Source: Opitutales bacterium (GTDB lineage: Bacteria; Verrucomicrobiota; Verrucomicrobiia; Opitutales; Seribacteraceae). From it: DNA of 59,040 nucleotides. The notes beneath the pieces were generated by a model, which was not told the DNA's origin, searched no databases, and saw only the letters and a program-made list of their open reading frames with translations. Positions 1 through 9,219 of the stretch are shown piece after piece. Each line of letters opens with the position of its first letter. Position 1 is the stretch's first letter. Made by a program: the position numbers and the translations under genes. Location: the NCBI GenBank assembly GCA_028101545.1, contig JAOHKZ010000012.1, positions 1 through 59,040 of the forward strand. Reading direction: 5' to 3'.

Positions 1-333
1 CTTGGTCAAGACCTCTGGGTAAGTGATAAATTTCTTTGGCAGTGTACTCCAAAGGTTACCCGCTTCTTCCAATCGCCAGATAGGCTGCCCGGTAAGGATT
101 GCACTACGGGAAGGACCGCAAGTTGGAGCGTCGCAAAAGGCATGGGTAAAACGAATCCCTTCCTTTGCCACCCGATCAAAAGCTGGAGTCTTAACTACCG
201 GGTCCCCATTCGCTCCGGTGTGTGCATAAGATTGATCATCGGAAATGCAAAATAGAATATTGGGTTGTTTGCCATGCGCAAAATAAAGGCAAACAAGTAG
301 AGAGAGCAAAAGCTGAGCTGCAATATTCTGCAT
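1..333 (-). CDS. Sulfatase, N-terminal part (cut by window edge)
   Basis: The minus strand reads open from an ATG at 333 to the window edge, giving 111 residues of a type I sulfatase. Residues 1-21 form a signal peptide, so the enzyme should act outside the cytoplasm. The metal-binding start motif is I-S-D-D-Q (residues 30-34), and the catalytic cysteine lies in C-G-P-S-R at residue 72, the signature converted to formylglycine in this family. These enzymes hydrolyse sulfate esters or sulfamates, usually on glycans here. The C-terminal two thirds, with the remaining metal ligands and substrate pocket, lie outside the window, so the subfamily is open. It is the last visible gene of the minus-strand operon, six bases after the dehydrogenase-ThuA gene. 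Confidence 0.9.
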   Translation of the reverse strand, partial: MQNIAAQLLLSLLVCLYFAHGKQPNILFCISDDQSYAHTGANGDPVVKTPAFDRVAKEGIRFTHAFCDAPTCGPSRSAILTGQPIWRLEEAGNLWSTLPKKFITYPEVLTK

Positions 334-339
334 GTGTTC

Positions 340-3300
340 TTATTTCTTACGGTGAGGATCCAAGTTGGACTCGATCTCGAGATTATCCGGAGCGGATGAA
401 CTCACCCCATTCTCAGGAACTTCCATGCCCGCCGTCCATAGAATCGCGTTGAGCACGATCTTTCGATAATTGTCATCCTGCCAACTGACGTGATTATGTC
501 CGCCAGTGAAACCAAACCCACGACCCCCTTCTGGTCTTTCATAAGCCCAGGCGACATGCTGAGTCTCTCCATTGGCGACGGCCTTACGCACCGCGGGGTT
601 GCCACTACGCATACCATCTGGTCGATTCAAAGTTTCTACTGGAGGAAGATCGGTAAGAATGGGAGTAAGACCGGTACGGTCATTCACAAAGCGCATATGA
701 TAATACCACTCATCATCCACACTGAAAGGATCAACGCCGTTCCAAATCGGATGCTTGCGTGGTTTAAAATTTGGTTTCCAGTGGGGGTTGACCGACCAAT
801 TGAGATCGCAAAAACCTCCCATCCATTCAAGAAACTTGTCGCCCGGAGCACCACTGACCGCTTCGGTTGCCCAATGAATCATGATTACTCCAATTCCTTT
901 TTTCATCAGGGCATCAAACTCCTTGAGTTTTGGATTTAGTACATGCCCACCGTGCCCGGTGCAGAAAATCACGATAGTGGAAGCATCTTCAAGAACCGAT
1001 TCATCCTTGGGATATCCGATATCATCCAATACCACCGCCTCAATATGCAATCCTGACTGATTGAGACATTTGGCCAGAATGATATTTCCTGCCCGATGCT
1101 CATGCTTCATTCGCCCATGACTTGGCTTACCCGAAATAAAAACCACTTTTTTCTTTTGAGAAACCTTGGTGTTTTTCAGAGAAACCAAAGGGACCGTGCT
1201 AACTTTGATCTCATGCCAATACCCCCATTCATTACGCCAATCCGTTGGCTGGTTCTCCAATTGAAGATTGATCTCCTTACCGGCGTAAGGAGACAAGTCT
1301 ACTTCATGCGTAAGCCATTCATCGATCACGGACTTGGAAGAAACTTCAGTCTTTGAAATAATTTTACCATTAACCCTTACTCGGAGTTCCCAGTCCCCAT
1401 GAGGATGATGACTGACGGTGGCACGGAGAATGGTTTTCATATTCTGCCGCACACTCAACTTTCGACTGAGAACCGATGCCACTCCCCTTTTGATCGGATG
1501 GGTACGGGTGGCAGGTTTGTTCCGAAAGCTATCGAAACGAACGACTCCTCCAACTCCCGAGTCATTAATGGAGAACTTTGGTGCCGACTGCTGGACAATC
1601 CTTTGCCATTTAGCCATATTTGATTTGGGAGGCTTTCTTGAATTGGTGGCTGTTTTTCCGCCAAGCAGCCGACGGGGAGTAAATTCCTGCAAACGGGGAA
1701 GTTTCGATTGTGCTGCAAGGGAAAGTGCTTTTTGCGGAGATTCCATAACCATGGGTTCCAACGCAAGCCAGAGCATACGGGGAATGTTGTTATCCTCTCG
1801 ATCTTGAGAATGCAGGGAAAGAGACTCAAGAATGTCCCAGCGTTCGGTGTGTGGAAGGCGCTGTAAAGCACAGGCCAGATACAGTCGAACAACGGGTGAT
1901 TTTTCCGACTTTGCCATTTGTGCGAATTTTTCCCGGACAATTACAGCAGGTTTCTTTTCCTCAGTCAGCAACTGGACGGTCCATGCACGAATATACTCTT
2001 CGGAATCATCAAGCAAAGAAAGTGCATGCTTCTGGTTAATGCCTCCGGTACAGTGAAGTGCCCACAAAGCTCGCAGACGTTTCGACACCTTGGGGTTATT
2101 CGCCAGCATTTTCATGAGCTTCTGGTGGACTTTTTCGCTATTCAATTCTCCAGTGAGTGCACGATATTGAAGAATGACCCGGGACTGCCGAACATACCAG
2201 TCATTGGAATGATTCTGTAATTCCACCAGTTCAAGATCCGATAACTTTTCGAGGTCAAAAGGTTTCGGCCCTTTAACGCCTTTGGGCATGATACGATACA
2301 CCCGAGCGGAATTGGCAAACTTGATTTCATTTCCACAAATGTTTTGGTCATGCCAATCAAGAATGTATACTCCACCATCCGGCCCGATCTCCACACTAAA
2401 TCCCACCCAGGCCAAATCATTGGCCATTAAGAAATCATCCCCGTGCTTGCCAATAAAGCTCGAACCCTTTGGCACCATGTAATCGATCAAGACCGCATGT
2501 TCATGAATGTTGCACATGAAAAGTTGATCCCGGTACTTTTCAGGAAAAACATCAGCTAGATAGAAGCGGGCTCCGCCATGGGCGGACTTATGGGTATGAT
2601 CCCTAATCGTCTTAATGTTGTCATACACATAGGGATTTACATTCTGTTTGCTCTGCTTGTGATAGACGCCCCCCTGAACAATATGAAAAAGGTGAGGAAT
2701 AACACAACAGGTGGCGAAACCCTGCCCCATGTCATTAAAATCAAAGCCCCATGGGTTAGAAAGACCCTCAGCAAATACTTCGAATTCCTTAGTCTGTGGA
2801 TGGAAACGCCAGATTCCACCGTCTATAAACTGACGGTCCTCGTCTTTGGTGCCAGGACGACCAACACGCGACTGGGTAAATACTCCATGACATCCATAGA
2901 GCCAACCATCAGGACCCCAGATAAAACTGTTGAGGGTTTCGTGACGATCCTGAATACCCCATCCATCAAGCAGAACTTCGTGGGGACCGTCCGGTTTATC
3001 GTCTCCGTCGGCATCGGGAATAAAAATTAACTCGGGGGGCATACCCACATAGACCCCGCCCATGCCGACGATAATTCCAGAACTGAAGGTAAGGTTTTCA
3101 GTAAAAGTCTTCTTCTTATCGAATACACCATCCCCATCTGTATCCTCAAAAATTTGGATGCGATTGCGTTGATCAATGGAGTGTGCCCGGCGGGTCTGAT
3201 AATTATAATTTTCCAGAGTCCAGAGCCGACCACGGAAATCGAAACAGAACGCAATGGCTTCCCCAATATCGGGCTCGCCCACGAACGCTTTCACCTCGAA

Positions 3301-3429
3301 CCCATCGGCAATCTTCATCTTGGCAATCGCCTCATCGGGTTTGAGAAAAGGGGCATTACTGGTGGGAACGGCCGACCAAACAATCGAACCGATTAACAAA
3401 GGAAAAATGATTAAAATCTTTAATTTCAT
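340..3429 (-). CDS. PVC-type membrane-bound dehydrogenase domain protein with C-terminal ThuA domain
   Basis: A 1029-residue exported protein with a signal peptide at 1-19. Residues about 35-400 match the Pirellula/Verrucomicrobium membrane-bound dehydrogenase domain, a beta-propeller-like fold with repeated D-x-D-G-D segments (E-D-T-D-G-D-G near residue 95) and W-G-P-D-G-W-L-Y-G. HEAT-like helices follow at about 400-580. A beta-rich module spans about 640-755. A ThuA domain (glutamine-amidotransferase-like fold) covers about 762-1005, including the C-T-G-H-G-G-H loop. There is no CxxCH heme motif; the heme domain usually fused to this family sits instead in the upstream gene, which overlaps by four bases. 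The two products probably work together in periplasmic sugar oxidation, but the substrate is unknown. Family assignment is firm and role is inferred. Confidence 0.88.
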   Translation of the reverse strand: MKLKILIIFPLLIGSIVWSAVPTSNAPFLKPDEAIAKMKIADGFEVKAFVGEPDIGEAIAFCFDFRGRLWTLENYNYQTRRAHSIDQRNRIQIFEDTDGDGVFDKKKTFTENLTFSSGIIVGMGGVYVGMPPELIFIPDADGDDKPDGPHEVLLDGWGIQDRHETLNSFIWGPDGWLYGCHGVFTQSRVGRPGTKDEDRQFIDGGIWRFHPQTKEFEVFAEGLSNPWGFDFNDMGQGFATCCVIPHLFHIVQGGVYHKQSKQNVNPYVYDNIKTIRDHTHKSAHGGARFYLADVFPEKYRDQLFMCNIHEHAVLIDYMVPKGSSFIGKHGDDFLMANDLAWVGFSVEIGPDGGVYILDWHDQNICGNEIKFANSARVYRIMPKGVKGPKPFDLEKLSDLELVELQNHSNDWYVRQSRVILQYRALTGELNSEKVHQKLMKMLANNPKVSKRLRALWALHCTGGINQKHALSLLDDSEEYIRAWTVQLLTEEKKPAVIVREKFAQMAKSEKSPVVRLYLACALQRLPHTERWDILESLSLHSQDREDNNIPRMLWLALEPMVMESPQKALSLAAQSKLPRLQEFTPRRLLGGKTATNSRKPPKSNMAKWQRIVQQSAPKFSINDSGVGGVVRFDSFRNKPATRTHPIKRGVASVLSRKLSVRQNMKTILRATVSHHPHGDWELRVRVNGKIISKTEVSSKSVIDEWLTHEVDLSPYAGKEINLQLENQPTDWRNEWGYWHEIKVSTVPLVSLKNTKVSQKKKVVFISGKPSHGRMKHEHRAGNIILAKCLNQSGLHIEAVVLDDIGYPKDESVLEDASTIVIFCTGHGGHVLNPKLKEFDALMKKGIGVIMIHWATEAVSGAPGDKFLEWMGGFCDLNWSVNPHWKPNFKPRKHPIWNGVDPFSVDDEWYYHMRFVNDRTGLTPILTDLPPVETLNRPDGMRSGNPAVRKAVANGETQHVAWAYERPEGGRGFGFTGGHNHVSWQDDNYRKIVLNAILWTAGMEVPENGVSSSAPDNLEIESNLDPHRKK

Positions 3430-4619
3430 GGCAGAGGAACTTGTTTATCTGTTCGCATATAAGCAATCAGATCGAGAATTTGTTTATCCTGTAATGGGTT
3501 GAGTAATCCCTCGGGCATCATGGAGACATTGGAGGTTTCGCGTGATTTAATATCCGACTTGGCAACCACGGTCTTCTGACCAACCATATTGAGCACAACT
3601 TTGCCCGCGTCCTCCTCCACTACATTACCCACAAAGACCTGACCATCCTTGGAGGTAACGGTAACCATCCGGTAGCCTTCAGGCACATCATAACTTGGAG
3701 CTAAAACATTAAGTAAAAAATAATCAAGATTTGCCCGGTTGGATCCGGTGAGTTCGGGGCCAATTTTCCCTCCCTCTCCGTACATGATATGGCATGCTCC
3801 ACAAACCTGTTGGTAAACAACCCTTCCTTGGACAATATCCGCTTTGGAAAAATCTGCAGCAAGAATCCTTTCTCGATATTTTGCAATCATCTGGTCCTTG
3901 CCTTTCCCCACTTGCAATACTTTGCCGTAAACTTTCTCGAAAGAGTTGCCCAAAATGTTTTGCAAACTACGGGCGGTGTAAGTCGGGATATCTGACTTCG
4001 CAATCTTTCCATCCCTCAATGCTCCCAAAAGTTCGCTGGCGTAGGATAATCTGGATGCCAGGGTGTCAACGGTTACCCGTTTTGCTTCGGCATTAAAATT
4101 TGAGTAAGCAGACAGAAGTGTGGGAGGTGCTTCGGGATAGTCAAAAAAGGAATAAGCCCGGATTGCATCAATCCTTAAATCGGTCTCGAGAAGTAATTTC
4201 AGCTTGGGAGGGAGTTCTTTGAATCTCATGGCAACCAGTCCGGCGAGTGCTTCCCTCCTATCCTGCATGGCAGCGGATTTATTCAGTACAAGCTTGAGCG
4301 CATTCTCACTGATTGAACGATCACCAAAAATCTGGCTAAGCTGACTGACTAGTTTAACCACCTCGTCGTTCTCGGAACGTGAAAGTTGTAACCGTAGTGA
4401 GTTCCAAGAAGAAGGTGCCTCAACTTCTCGAGCTCCTGACAAGCCTGTGAGCGTTCCCCGAAGAAGATTGGCTTGCACAACTGAATCCTCAACCTTCCTA
4501 ATTGTATCAAAAATATAGGTTAACTGGGAATGGGGTGCCGCTAAGCTAATAACAGAAGACAGTAAAGAAACCAAAGCTATGCAACCGTTTCTCACTAAAA
4601 ACAGTCTCGAAACTTTCAT
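3426..4619 (-). CDS. PVC-type heme-binding cytochrome c domain protein
   Basis: A 397-residue exported protein with a signal peptide at about 1-28. Residues 30-260 are mostly helical and look like degenerate HEAT repeats. The C-terminal third is the Pirellula/Verrucomicrobium-type heme domain: C-G-A-C-H at 273-277 binds heme c, G-P-E-L-T-G follows, and the M-M-P-E-G segment near 367-370 provides the likely distal methionine. Between them lies the small beta segment typical of this family (G-Q-V-F-V-G-N-V-V). The gene starts two bases after the Gfo/Idh stop and overlaps the downstream dehydrogenase-ThuA gene by four bases, which points to translational coupling. It may be the electron acceptor for that dehydrogenase, as if one common fusion protein had been split into two genes. 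Confidence 0.9.
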   Translation of the reverse strand: MKVSRLFLVRNGCIALVSLLSSVISLAAPHSQLTYIFDTIRKVEDSVVQANLLRGTLTGLSGAREVEAPSSWNSLRLQLSRSENDEVVKLVSQLSQIFGDRSISENALKLVLNKSAAMQDRREALAGLVAMRFKELPPKLKLLLETDLRIDAIRAYSFFDYPEAPPTLLSAYSNFNAEAKRVTVDTLASRLSYASELLGALRDGKIAKSDIPTYTARSLQNILGNSFEKVYGKVLQVGKGKDQMIAKYRERILAADFSKADIVQGRVVYQQVCGACHIMYGEGGKIGPELTGSNRANLDYFLLNVLAPSYDVPEGYRMVTVTSKDGQVFVGNVVEEDAGKVVLNMVGQKTVVAKSDIKSRETSNVSMMPEGLLNPLQDKQILDLIAYMRTDKQVPLP

Positions 4620-4620
4620 A

Positions 4621-5754
4621 TTAAGAACTCATGCTCCATTCCGGTAAGCGAATAAGCTCTCCACCCTTGAGAGCGGACTCATGAGCAAGAATACCAGTAA
4701 GGGTAATATTGGCGGACTGTACCGCATTGGGGTAACCTTCCCCTACTCCCCGGAGTAATTCAACAAATTGATGAACCAAATGTGGGTGCGACCCCCCGTG
4801 TCCAGCTCCTTGGGTGAAACTTAAATGTTCCTCACCATCCTCATTCGAATAAACACCACCGGTAGTAAATGGGGCAATTTCATCGGGAAGCAACTTAGCA
4901 AAATCTGGACATTCGACTTTCTCGGGAATTTCAGGCTCAGGTTTTTTCGCCGTATGCACCACAAGGGGTTCACCTTCGATCAGAGGCCATTCGACCGCTT
5001 TTTCGGATCCGTACACTTCAAAACTTTCGCGGTACTGACGGGCCACATCAAAAAGAGAACGATAGACTTGGGCACTCAAGTCGCTGTTCCGAAATTTCAG
5101 ATGAGTGGTTTCGACCGCAAAAGGAGAGTTGTAATGTGCGTGCATCTCTTCTCGGATGGTACCACTTGGAAAACAACTGACATACTCCGCCTCATGCCTT
5201 CCAAGACCGAGGACTGGTCCAACACAATGAGTGGCATAGTGCATAGGGGGAAGTCCAGGCCAGTAACCAGGCCAGCCGTCCATATCCTGCTGGTGACTGG
5301 CTTTAAGAAACTGCAACTTACCAAGATCTCCGTTATCGTAGAGTTCCTTCATGTAAAGAAATTCCCTAGCATAAACCACAGTCTCCATCATCATGTATTT
5401 CATTCCACTCTCCGCAGAAAGTTTTACGATGGCCTCGCAATCCTCGACAGAAGTGGCCATGGGTACGGTGCAGGCAACATGCTTTCCTGCACGCATTGCC
5501 TGAAGAGTGGCTTCAGCATGATGTGGAATGGGGGTATTAATATGGACCGCATCAATTTCTGGATCTTCGAGCAACTTACCATAATCGGTAAACCTTTTTG
5601 CAATTTTGTATTCCTCGGAAATCTTATTCAGGCTCTCCTCATTCCTTTGACAGATTGCTACAATCTCCGCGTTCGGATGGCGTTGATAAATCGGAATGAA
5701 CTCGGCACCAAAGCCGAGTCCGACTATGGCTACTCTTGGTTTTTCGATACTCAT
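4621..5754 (-). CDS. Gfo/Idh/MocA-family oxidoreductase
   Basis: A 377-residue protein without a signal peptide, so probably cytoplasmic. The N-terminus is a Rossmann fold with G-L-G-F-G-A-E-F at residues 12-19. The C-terminal half has the alpha/beta substrate domain, and a histidine motif (H-Y-A-T-H) lies near the expected active site. Members use NAD(P)(H) to oxidise or reduce sugars and inositols. The usual E-K-P motif after the Rossmann fold reads T-V-P here (A-C-T-V-P-M-A, near residue 97), a visible departure. It is cotranscribed with secreted dehydrogenase/ThuA and cytochrome genes, seven bases after one and one base before the next, so it likely handles a sugar produced by that pathway. 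The substrate cannot be inferred. Confidence 0.9.
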   Translation of the reverse strand: MSIEKPRVAIVGLGFGAEFIPIYQRHPNAEIVAICQRNEESLNKISEEYKIAKRFTDYGKLLEDPEIDAVHINTPIPHHAEATLQAMRAGKHVACTVPMATSVEDCEAIVKLSAESGMKYMMMETVVYAREFLYMKELYDNGDLGKLQFLKASHQQDMDGWPGYWPGLPPMHYATHCVGPVLGLGRHEAEYVSCFPSGTIREEMHAHYNSPFAVETTHLKFRNSDLSAQVYRSLFDVARQYRESFEVYGSEKAVEWPLIEGEPLVVHTAKKPEPEIPEKVECPDFAKLLPDEIAPFTTGGVYSNEDGEEHLSFTQGAGHGGSHPHLVHQFVELLRGVGEGYPNAVQSANITLTGILAHESALKGGELIRLPEWSMSS

Positions 5755-5761
5755 AATATAA

Positions 5762-8700
5762 TCACTTGAGGGTTAAAAGATAGGACATGACATCAGCCAA
5801 TTCCTGTTTATCCAATAAAATATCCATCGGAGGCATGGGGCTCGCACCGATTTTTTCATACCCATGAGCAAGAACCGCGTTGGGTTTTACCAAAGACTGG
5901 TAAATATAATCCTCTGATTTTCGGGAGGCGATACCGTCCAAAGCCGGCCCGACTTCCCCACCAGAGCCACCAACCTTATGGCAACGGGCACAACCAGCAG
6001 ATAAATGCTTTTTAAAGATTTCGCGGCCCACAACCACTCGTCCATTTATTTTTTCTTCCTCTTTTGTCTGATAAATGGGCGTCAATTCATTGAGCGATAG
6101 GTCATCAAACCATGCACGTCCTTTCGACTGCCCCCAACCGCCAAAAAGGCAGTTGATGGTAACCTCACGGGAGCTTGGGCTTACAAATACGGTTTCCACT
6201 TTTTTCCATTTATTAGTTCCTCGCAGACCCTGAGTCATTGCTTTCTGCTGTAACTCATGAACATTGAGCAAAGCCCCCATAGCGCCAGAAACTTTTTCAG
6301 TGCGAATCCATGCAGATAAAGAATAACGTTTGCCCGCCTTAAGAAAAACCGAAGTGTATAGGCTGGTGTCATTAAAGCCGTCCGAACCAATGAGAAAAGA
6401 TGACAACCCACTCTTAATATATTCTTTTCTTTTTTCCACTTCGTGAACAGGAGTACCTTTTCCACTATAGGTTCGAGGCGACCATTTTGCGGGTAATCCC
6501 TTTGCATCTGATTCAAAGGATGGATTAGACAAAAGGTTTGGACCTTTCTCATACCCCACCAAATCCTGTTCTCCGACTCCTAAGGAAAGGAGAGGTAATC
6601 GCAACCACTCATCCTTGGAATTTTGCTCATTTTTCATGAGTAAAGATGCGGTTTTTCGAATTCCATCATCAGGTTGAAAAGAGGCAAGCTTTACAAATGC
6701 GTCCAACCTTACCAATAATTCTTCATCCGCCAAGACAGCACTGTCATATAGCATTTTCTGACCCGCTACATTATGAGGAATCGCACGGATTGCATTTCTT
6801 CGAAGAGCAGGATCAGGTGAAATCAGAGACCTGCCATGAGATTCCTCATCCAGTTCCCCCAAACCGTGCAAGATCCAAAGTGCATGCAGGGAAGCAGGTG
6901 ACGGTCCCGTGAGTAATTTTCGTAAAGAAGGAATTACTTGTTCATTCTTTCCATCAACTAAGAAGCGTTGAGCAGTAAGACGCCAGAACATATTGTCATG
7001 CCCAAGTGCCTCAATCAGCTTACTTGGTGAAGCATCGGCTAAATCAACTTGTAATTGCTGGTTATTCTCAAATTTCAATCTGTAGATTCGACCATGCTGA
7101 CGATCCCGATTTGGATTAATATGCGCATTTCCCAGACCGCGCTGGGCATCATATCCTCCCCAGTCCTTACGGGGGGTTGGGTTGTGCTGAATAATAAAAT
7201 TGTACCAGTCTCCAATCCATAGATTTCCATCGGGCCCCACCTCTGCCAGAATCGGAGAAAACCATTCATCTGCACTCGCCACCAAGCTAAATGAATTAAC
7301 TGACTCGAATCCTGAGCCTTTTGGTTGAACATCATACATGCCAACCAAATGTCCGGTGGGACCACAAACGAACGCACGTCGGTTACGCCAAGACGTTGGG
7401 AAACCAGAAGAAGTGGCAAAAGCATGCCCACATCCGGCCGTATAATTATTAAAGGCATCGACCTGACGGATATTAGGAGTTATTGGAAAAAAGCGACGAG
7501 ACTCAGTAATCATCTTTGCCGTCATTCTCTTTTCTCCACGATGGATACGATGGGGAATACCGCCAAAGAAACTTGGGTTATTGTTAGCAGTTGATCCAAA
7601 GATATCACCCTCCTCATTCAACCCGAGCCCCCAAGTGTTGTTATTGAACTGATGCAAAAACTCCATCTTTGATCCATCTGGTTTGAAGCGAAAAGTACCC
7701 GAACCAAAATTGAATTTTTCGCCACCCACTTCTCCATTGAAACGGGAATATCCCACCGTTCCATAAATCCAATTATCAAGACCATACCTCAAATTACTAG
7801 GTCCGGCGTGGGTGTCTGCGGTTCCAAACCCGGTGAAAAGAACTTCTTGTACATCAGCTCGGTCATCCCCGTCGGTATCTTTTAGAAAAAGCATATCCGG
7901 AGCATGAGCCAATATAACCCCTCCACGAGCAAAAGTCATTGAGGTGGGAATATTGAAGCCATCCGCAAAGATAGTGAACTTGTCTGCTTTGCCGTCACCG
8001 TTAGTGTCCTCACAAATTTTAATTCGGTCGTTTCCAATACGCCCATCTTTCAGTTCATTGGGATAGTCCACGGTTTCGACAACCCAAAGTCGTCCGCGTT
8101 CGTCCCATTGAAAATAAATCGGGTTCACAATATCGGGCTCAGATGCAAAAAGTTCGAGCTTAAATCCCACTGGAACCTGGGTATGCTTGATACTTTCCTC
8201 GGGGGAGAGTGGCAACTGGTAAGAAAGTGGTTTAGGTCTCTTTTCATAGTTTGGAATGTTATCCCGCTTCTCGTATTCCAAAGGGGCTCGACTGGCTAAA
8301 AAATTTTCATAGCGATCACGAACCTGATCCCCCACTGCCCACAGGATTCCCTGTTTGATAAGTTGATGAAATTCAGCTTTTTCCCAAACCCGCTCATCAT
8401 GTCCAGAAGCGGTGTAAAAAACCCGACCCTTTCCTTCCGTACGGACCCAAGTCCAGGGCTCCGATTTATCATGCGGGTCACCAGGTAATGGATCACGTAC
8501 CATGAGCACTGTTCGATTTTTCGGATTGTGGCGCTCATGAAAATAAGTTTCATCCCATGATTCCAATCTACCAATCCCCCGAACAGCGGGATGATTACTT
8601 TTGACAACCCTCGGGCTAAAGATAGCTCCTTGATGGCTCTTAAATCGTCCCCCTACCAACTGATCATACTGAGGAATATTCGAAAAGCACCAACTGGCAC

Positions 8701-9031
8701 AATGAACGGGAATAAATCCCTTTCCCGAACGAACAAATGATAATAAGTTTTTCCATTGAGCCGAGCTAAGAAGTGGGTGGTTGGCATAAAGAAGCAGGGC
8801 ATCGAATTTATTTAGGTAATCTACATCGTCTAAAGCTTGATTTACACTAGTAACATAATCAAAATAGATCGCATCCCGCCCAAGAGACTTAGACAAAATA
8901 GGATAATACTCATTAGAATTATGAAGTTTGGATTCATGCCCTAAAAAGAGTACCCGAACCGGACCGCCAATCGAACTTCCAACAATCAAAGAAAACCATA
9001 CCAGGATGAATAACAAGAGACGAAGTTTCAT
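5762..9031 (-). CDS. ThuA / PVC dehydrogenase / carbohydrate-binding-like / cytochrome c fusion protein
   Basis: A 1089-residue exported protein and the first gene of the minus-strand operon. After a signal peptide (1-22) come a ThuA domain at about 26-234, a PVC membrane-bound dehydrogenase domain at about 288-660 with E-D-T-N-G-D-G-K-type calcium-binding-like loops, and HEAT-like helices. A jelly-roll module resembling CBM4/9 follows at about 832-983 (N-P-S-F-E start, F-D-D-L-S-L end). A cytochrome c domain ends the protein, with C-A-R-C-H at 1014-1018 and M-P-P-M as the likely distal ligand region. One polypeptide thus combines putative substrate binding, oxidation and electron transfer outside the cytoplasm. 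Compared with the 340-3429 product, ThuA sits at the opposite end. Family assignments are strong; the reaction is inferred. Confidence 0.9.
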   Translation of the reverse strand: MKLRLLLFILVWFSLIVGSSIGGPVRVLFLGHESKLHNSNEYYPILSKSLGRDAIYFDYVTSVNQALDDVDYLNKFDALLLYANHPLLSSAQWKNLLSFVRSGKGFIPVHCASWCFSNIPQYDQLVGGRFKSHQGAIFSPRVVKSNHPAVRGIGRLESWDETYFHERHNPKNRTVLMVRDPLPGDPHDKSEPWTWVRTEGKGRVFYTASGHDERVWEKAEFHQLIKQGILWAVGDQVRDRYENFLASRAPLEYEKRDNIPNYEKRPKPLSYQLPLSPEESIKHTQVPVGFKLELFASEPDIVNPIYFQWDERGRLWVVETVDYPNELKDGRIGNDRIKICEDTNGDGKADKFTIFADGFNIPTSMTFARGGVILAHAPDMLFLKDTDGDDRADVQEVLFTGFGTADTHAGPSNLRYGLDNWIYGTVGYSRFNGEVGGEKFNFGSGTFRFKPDGSKMEFLHQFNNNTWGLGLNEEGDIFGSTANNNPSFFGGIPHRIHRGEKRMTAKMITESRRFFPITPNIRQVDAFNNYTAGCGHAFATSSGFPTSWRNRRAFVCGPTGHLVGMYDVQPKGSGFESVNSFSLVASADEWFSPILAEVGPDGNLWIGDWYNFIIQHNPTPRKDWGGYDAQRGLGNAHINPNRDRQHGRIYRLKFENNQQLQVDLADASPSKLIEALGHDNMFWRLTAQRFLVDGKNEQVIPSLRKLLTGPSPASLHALWILHGLGELDEESHGRSLISPDPALRRNAIRAIPHNVAGQKMLYDSAVLADEELLVRLDAFVKLASFQPDDGIRKTASLLMKNEQNSKDEWLRLPLLSLGVGEQDLVGYEKGPNLLSNPSFESDAKGLPAKWSPRTYSGKGTPVHEVEKRKEYIKSGLSSFLIGSDGFNDTSLYTSVFLKAGKRYSLSAWIRTEKVSGAMGALLNVHELQQKAMTQGLRGTNKWKKVETVFVSPSSREVTINCLFGGWGQSKGRAWFDDLSLNELTPIYQTKEEEKINGRVVVGREIFKKHLSAGCARCHKVGGSGGEVGPALDGIASRKSEDYIYQSLVKPNAVLAHGYEKIGASPMPPMDILLDKQELADVMSYLLTLK

Positions 9032-9076
9032 AAAGGGGTAATAAGAATTGAGGAAAGGGTATAAATTAAAACAACT

Positions 9077-9082
9077 ATTATA
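9077..9082 (-). promoter_or_regulatory. Candidate -10 box for the minus-strand ThuA/cytochrome operon
   Basis: The minus strand reads TATAAT here, 45 bases upstream of the ATG at 9031, in an AT-rich stretch between two divergent transcription units. No good -35 hexamer lies 16-18 bases upstream, which would fit an activator-dependent promoter served by the adjacent AraC-type gene. This rests on a single hexamer in AT-rich DNA and is weak. Confidence 0.25.
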
Positions 9083-9219
9083 TTATCATAACTTTAAAAT
9101 AAACGATAGATTGACTTCGTCATATTTTATTAAATGTTAGACATATTAAACCTGAACGAAAAAAGACTATCCCCAAGGAATTCCTCAACGAAATCGATCC
9201 AAATCAACTTTTTCTAAGT

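Noticed and set aside
4825-5769. Long plus-strand ORF (314 codons) opposite the Gfo/Idh gene
   Set aside because: It is the antisense shadow of a well-supported gene; its translation has no family features.
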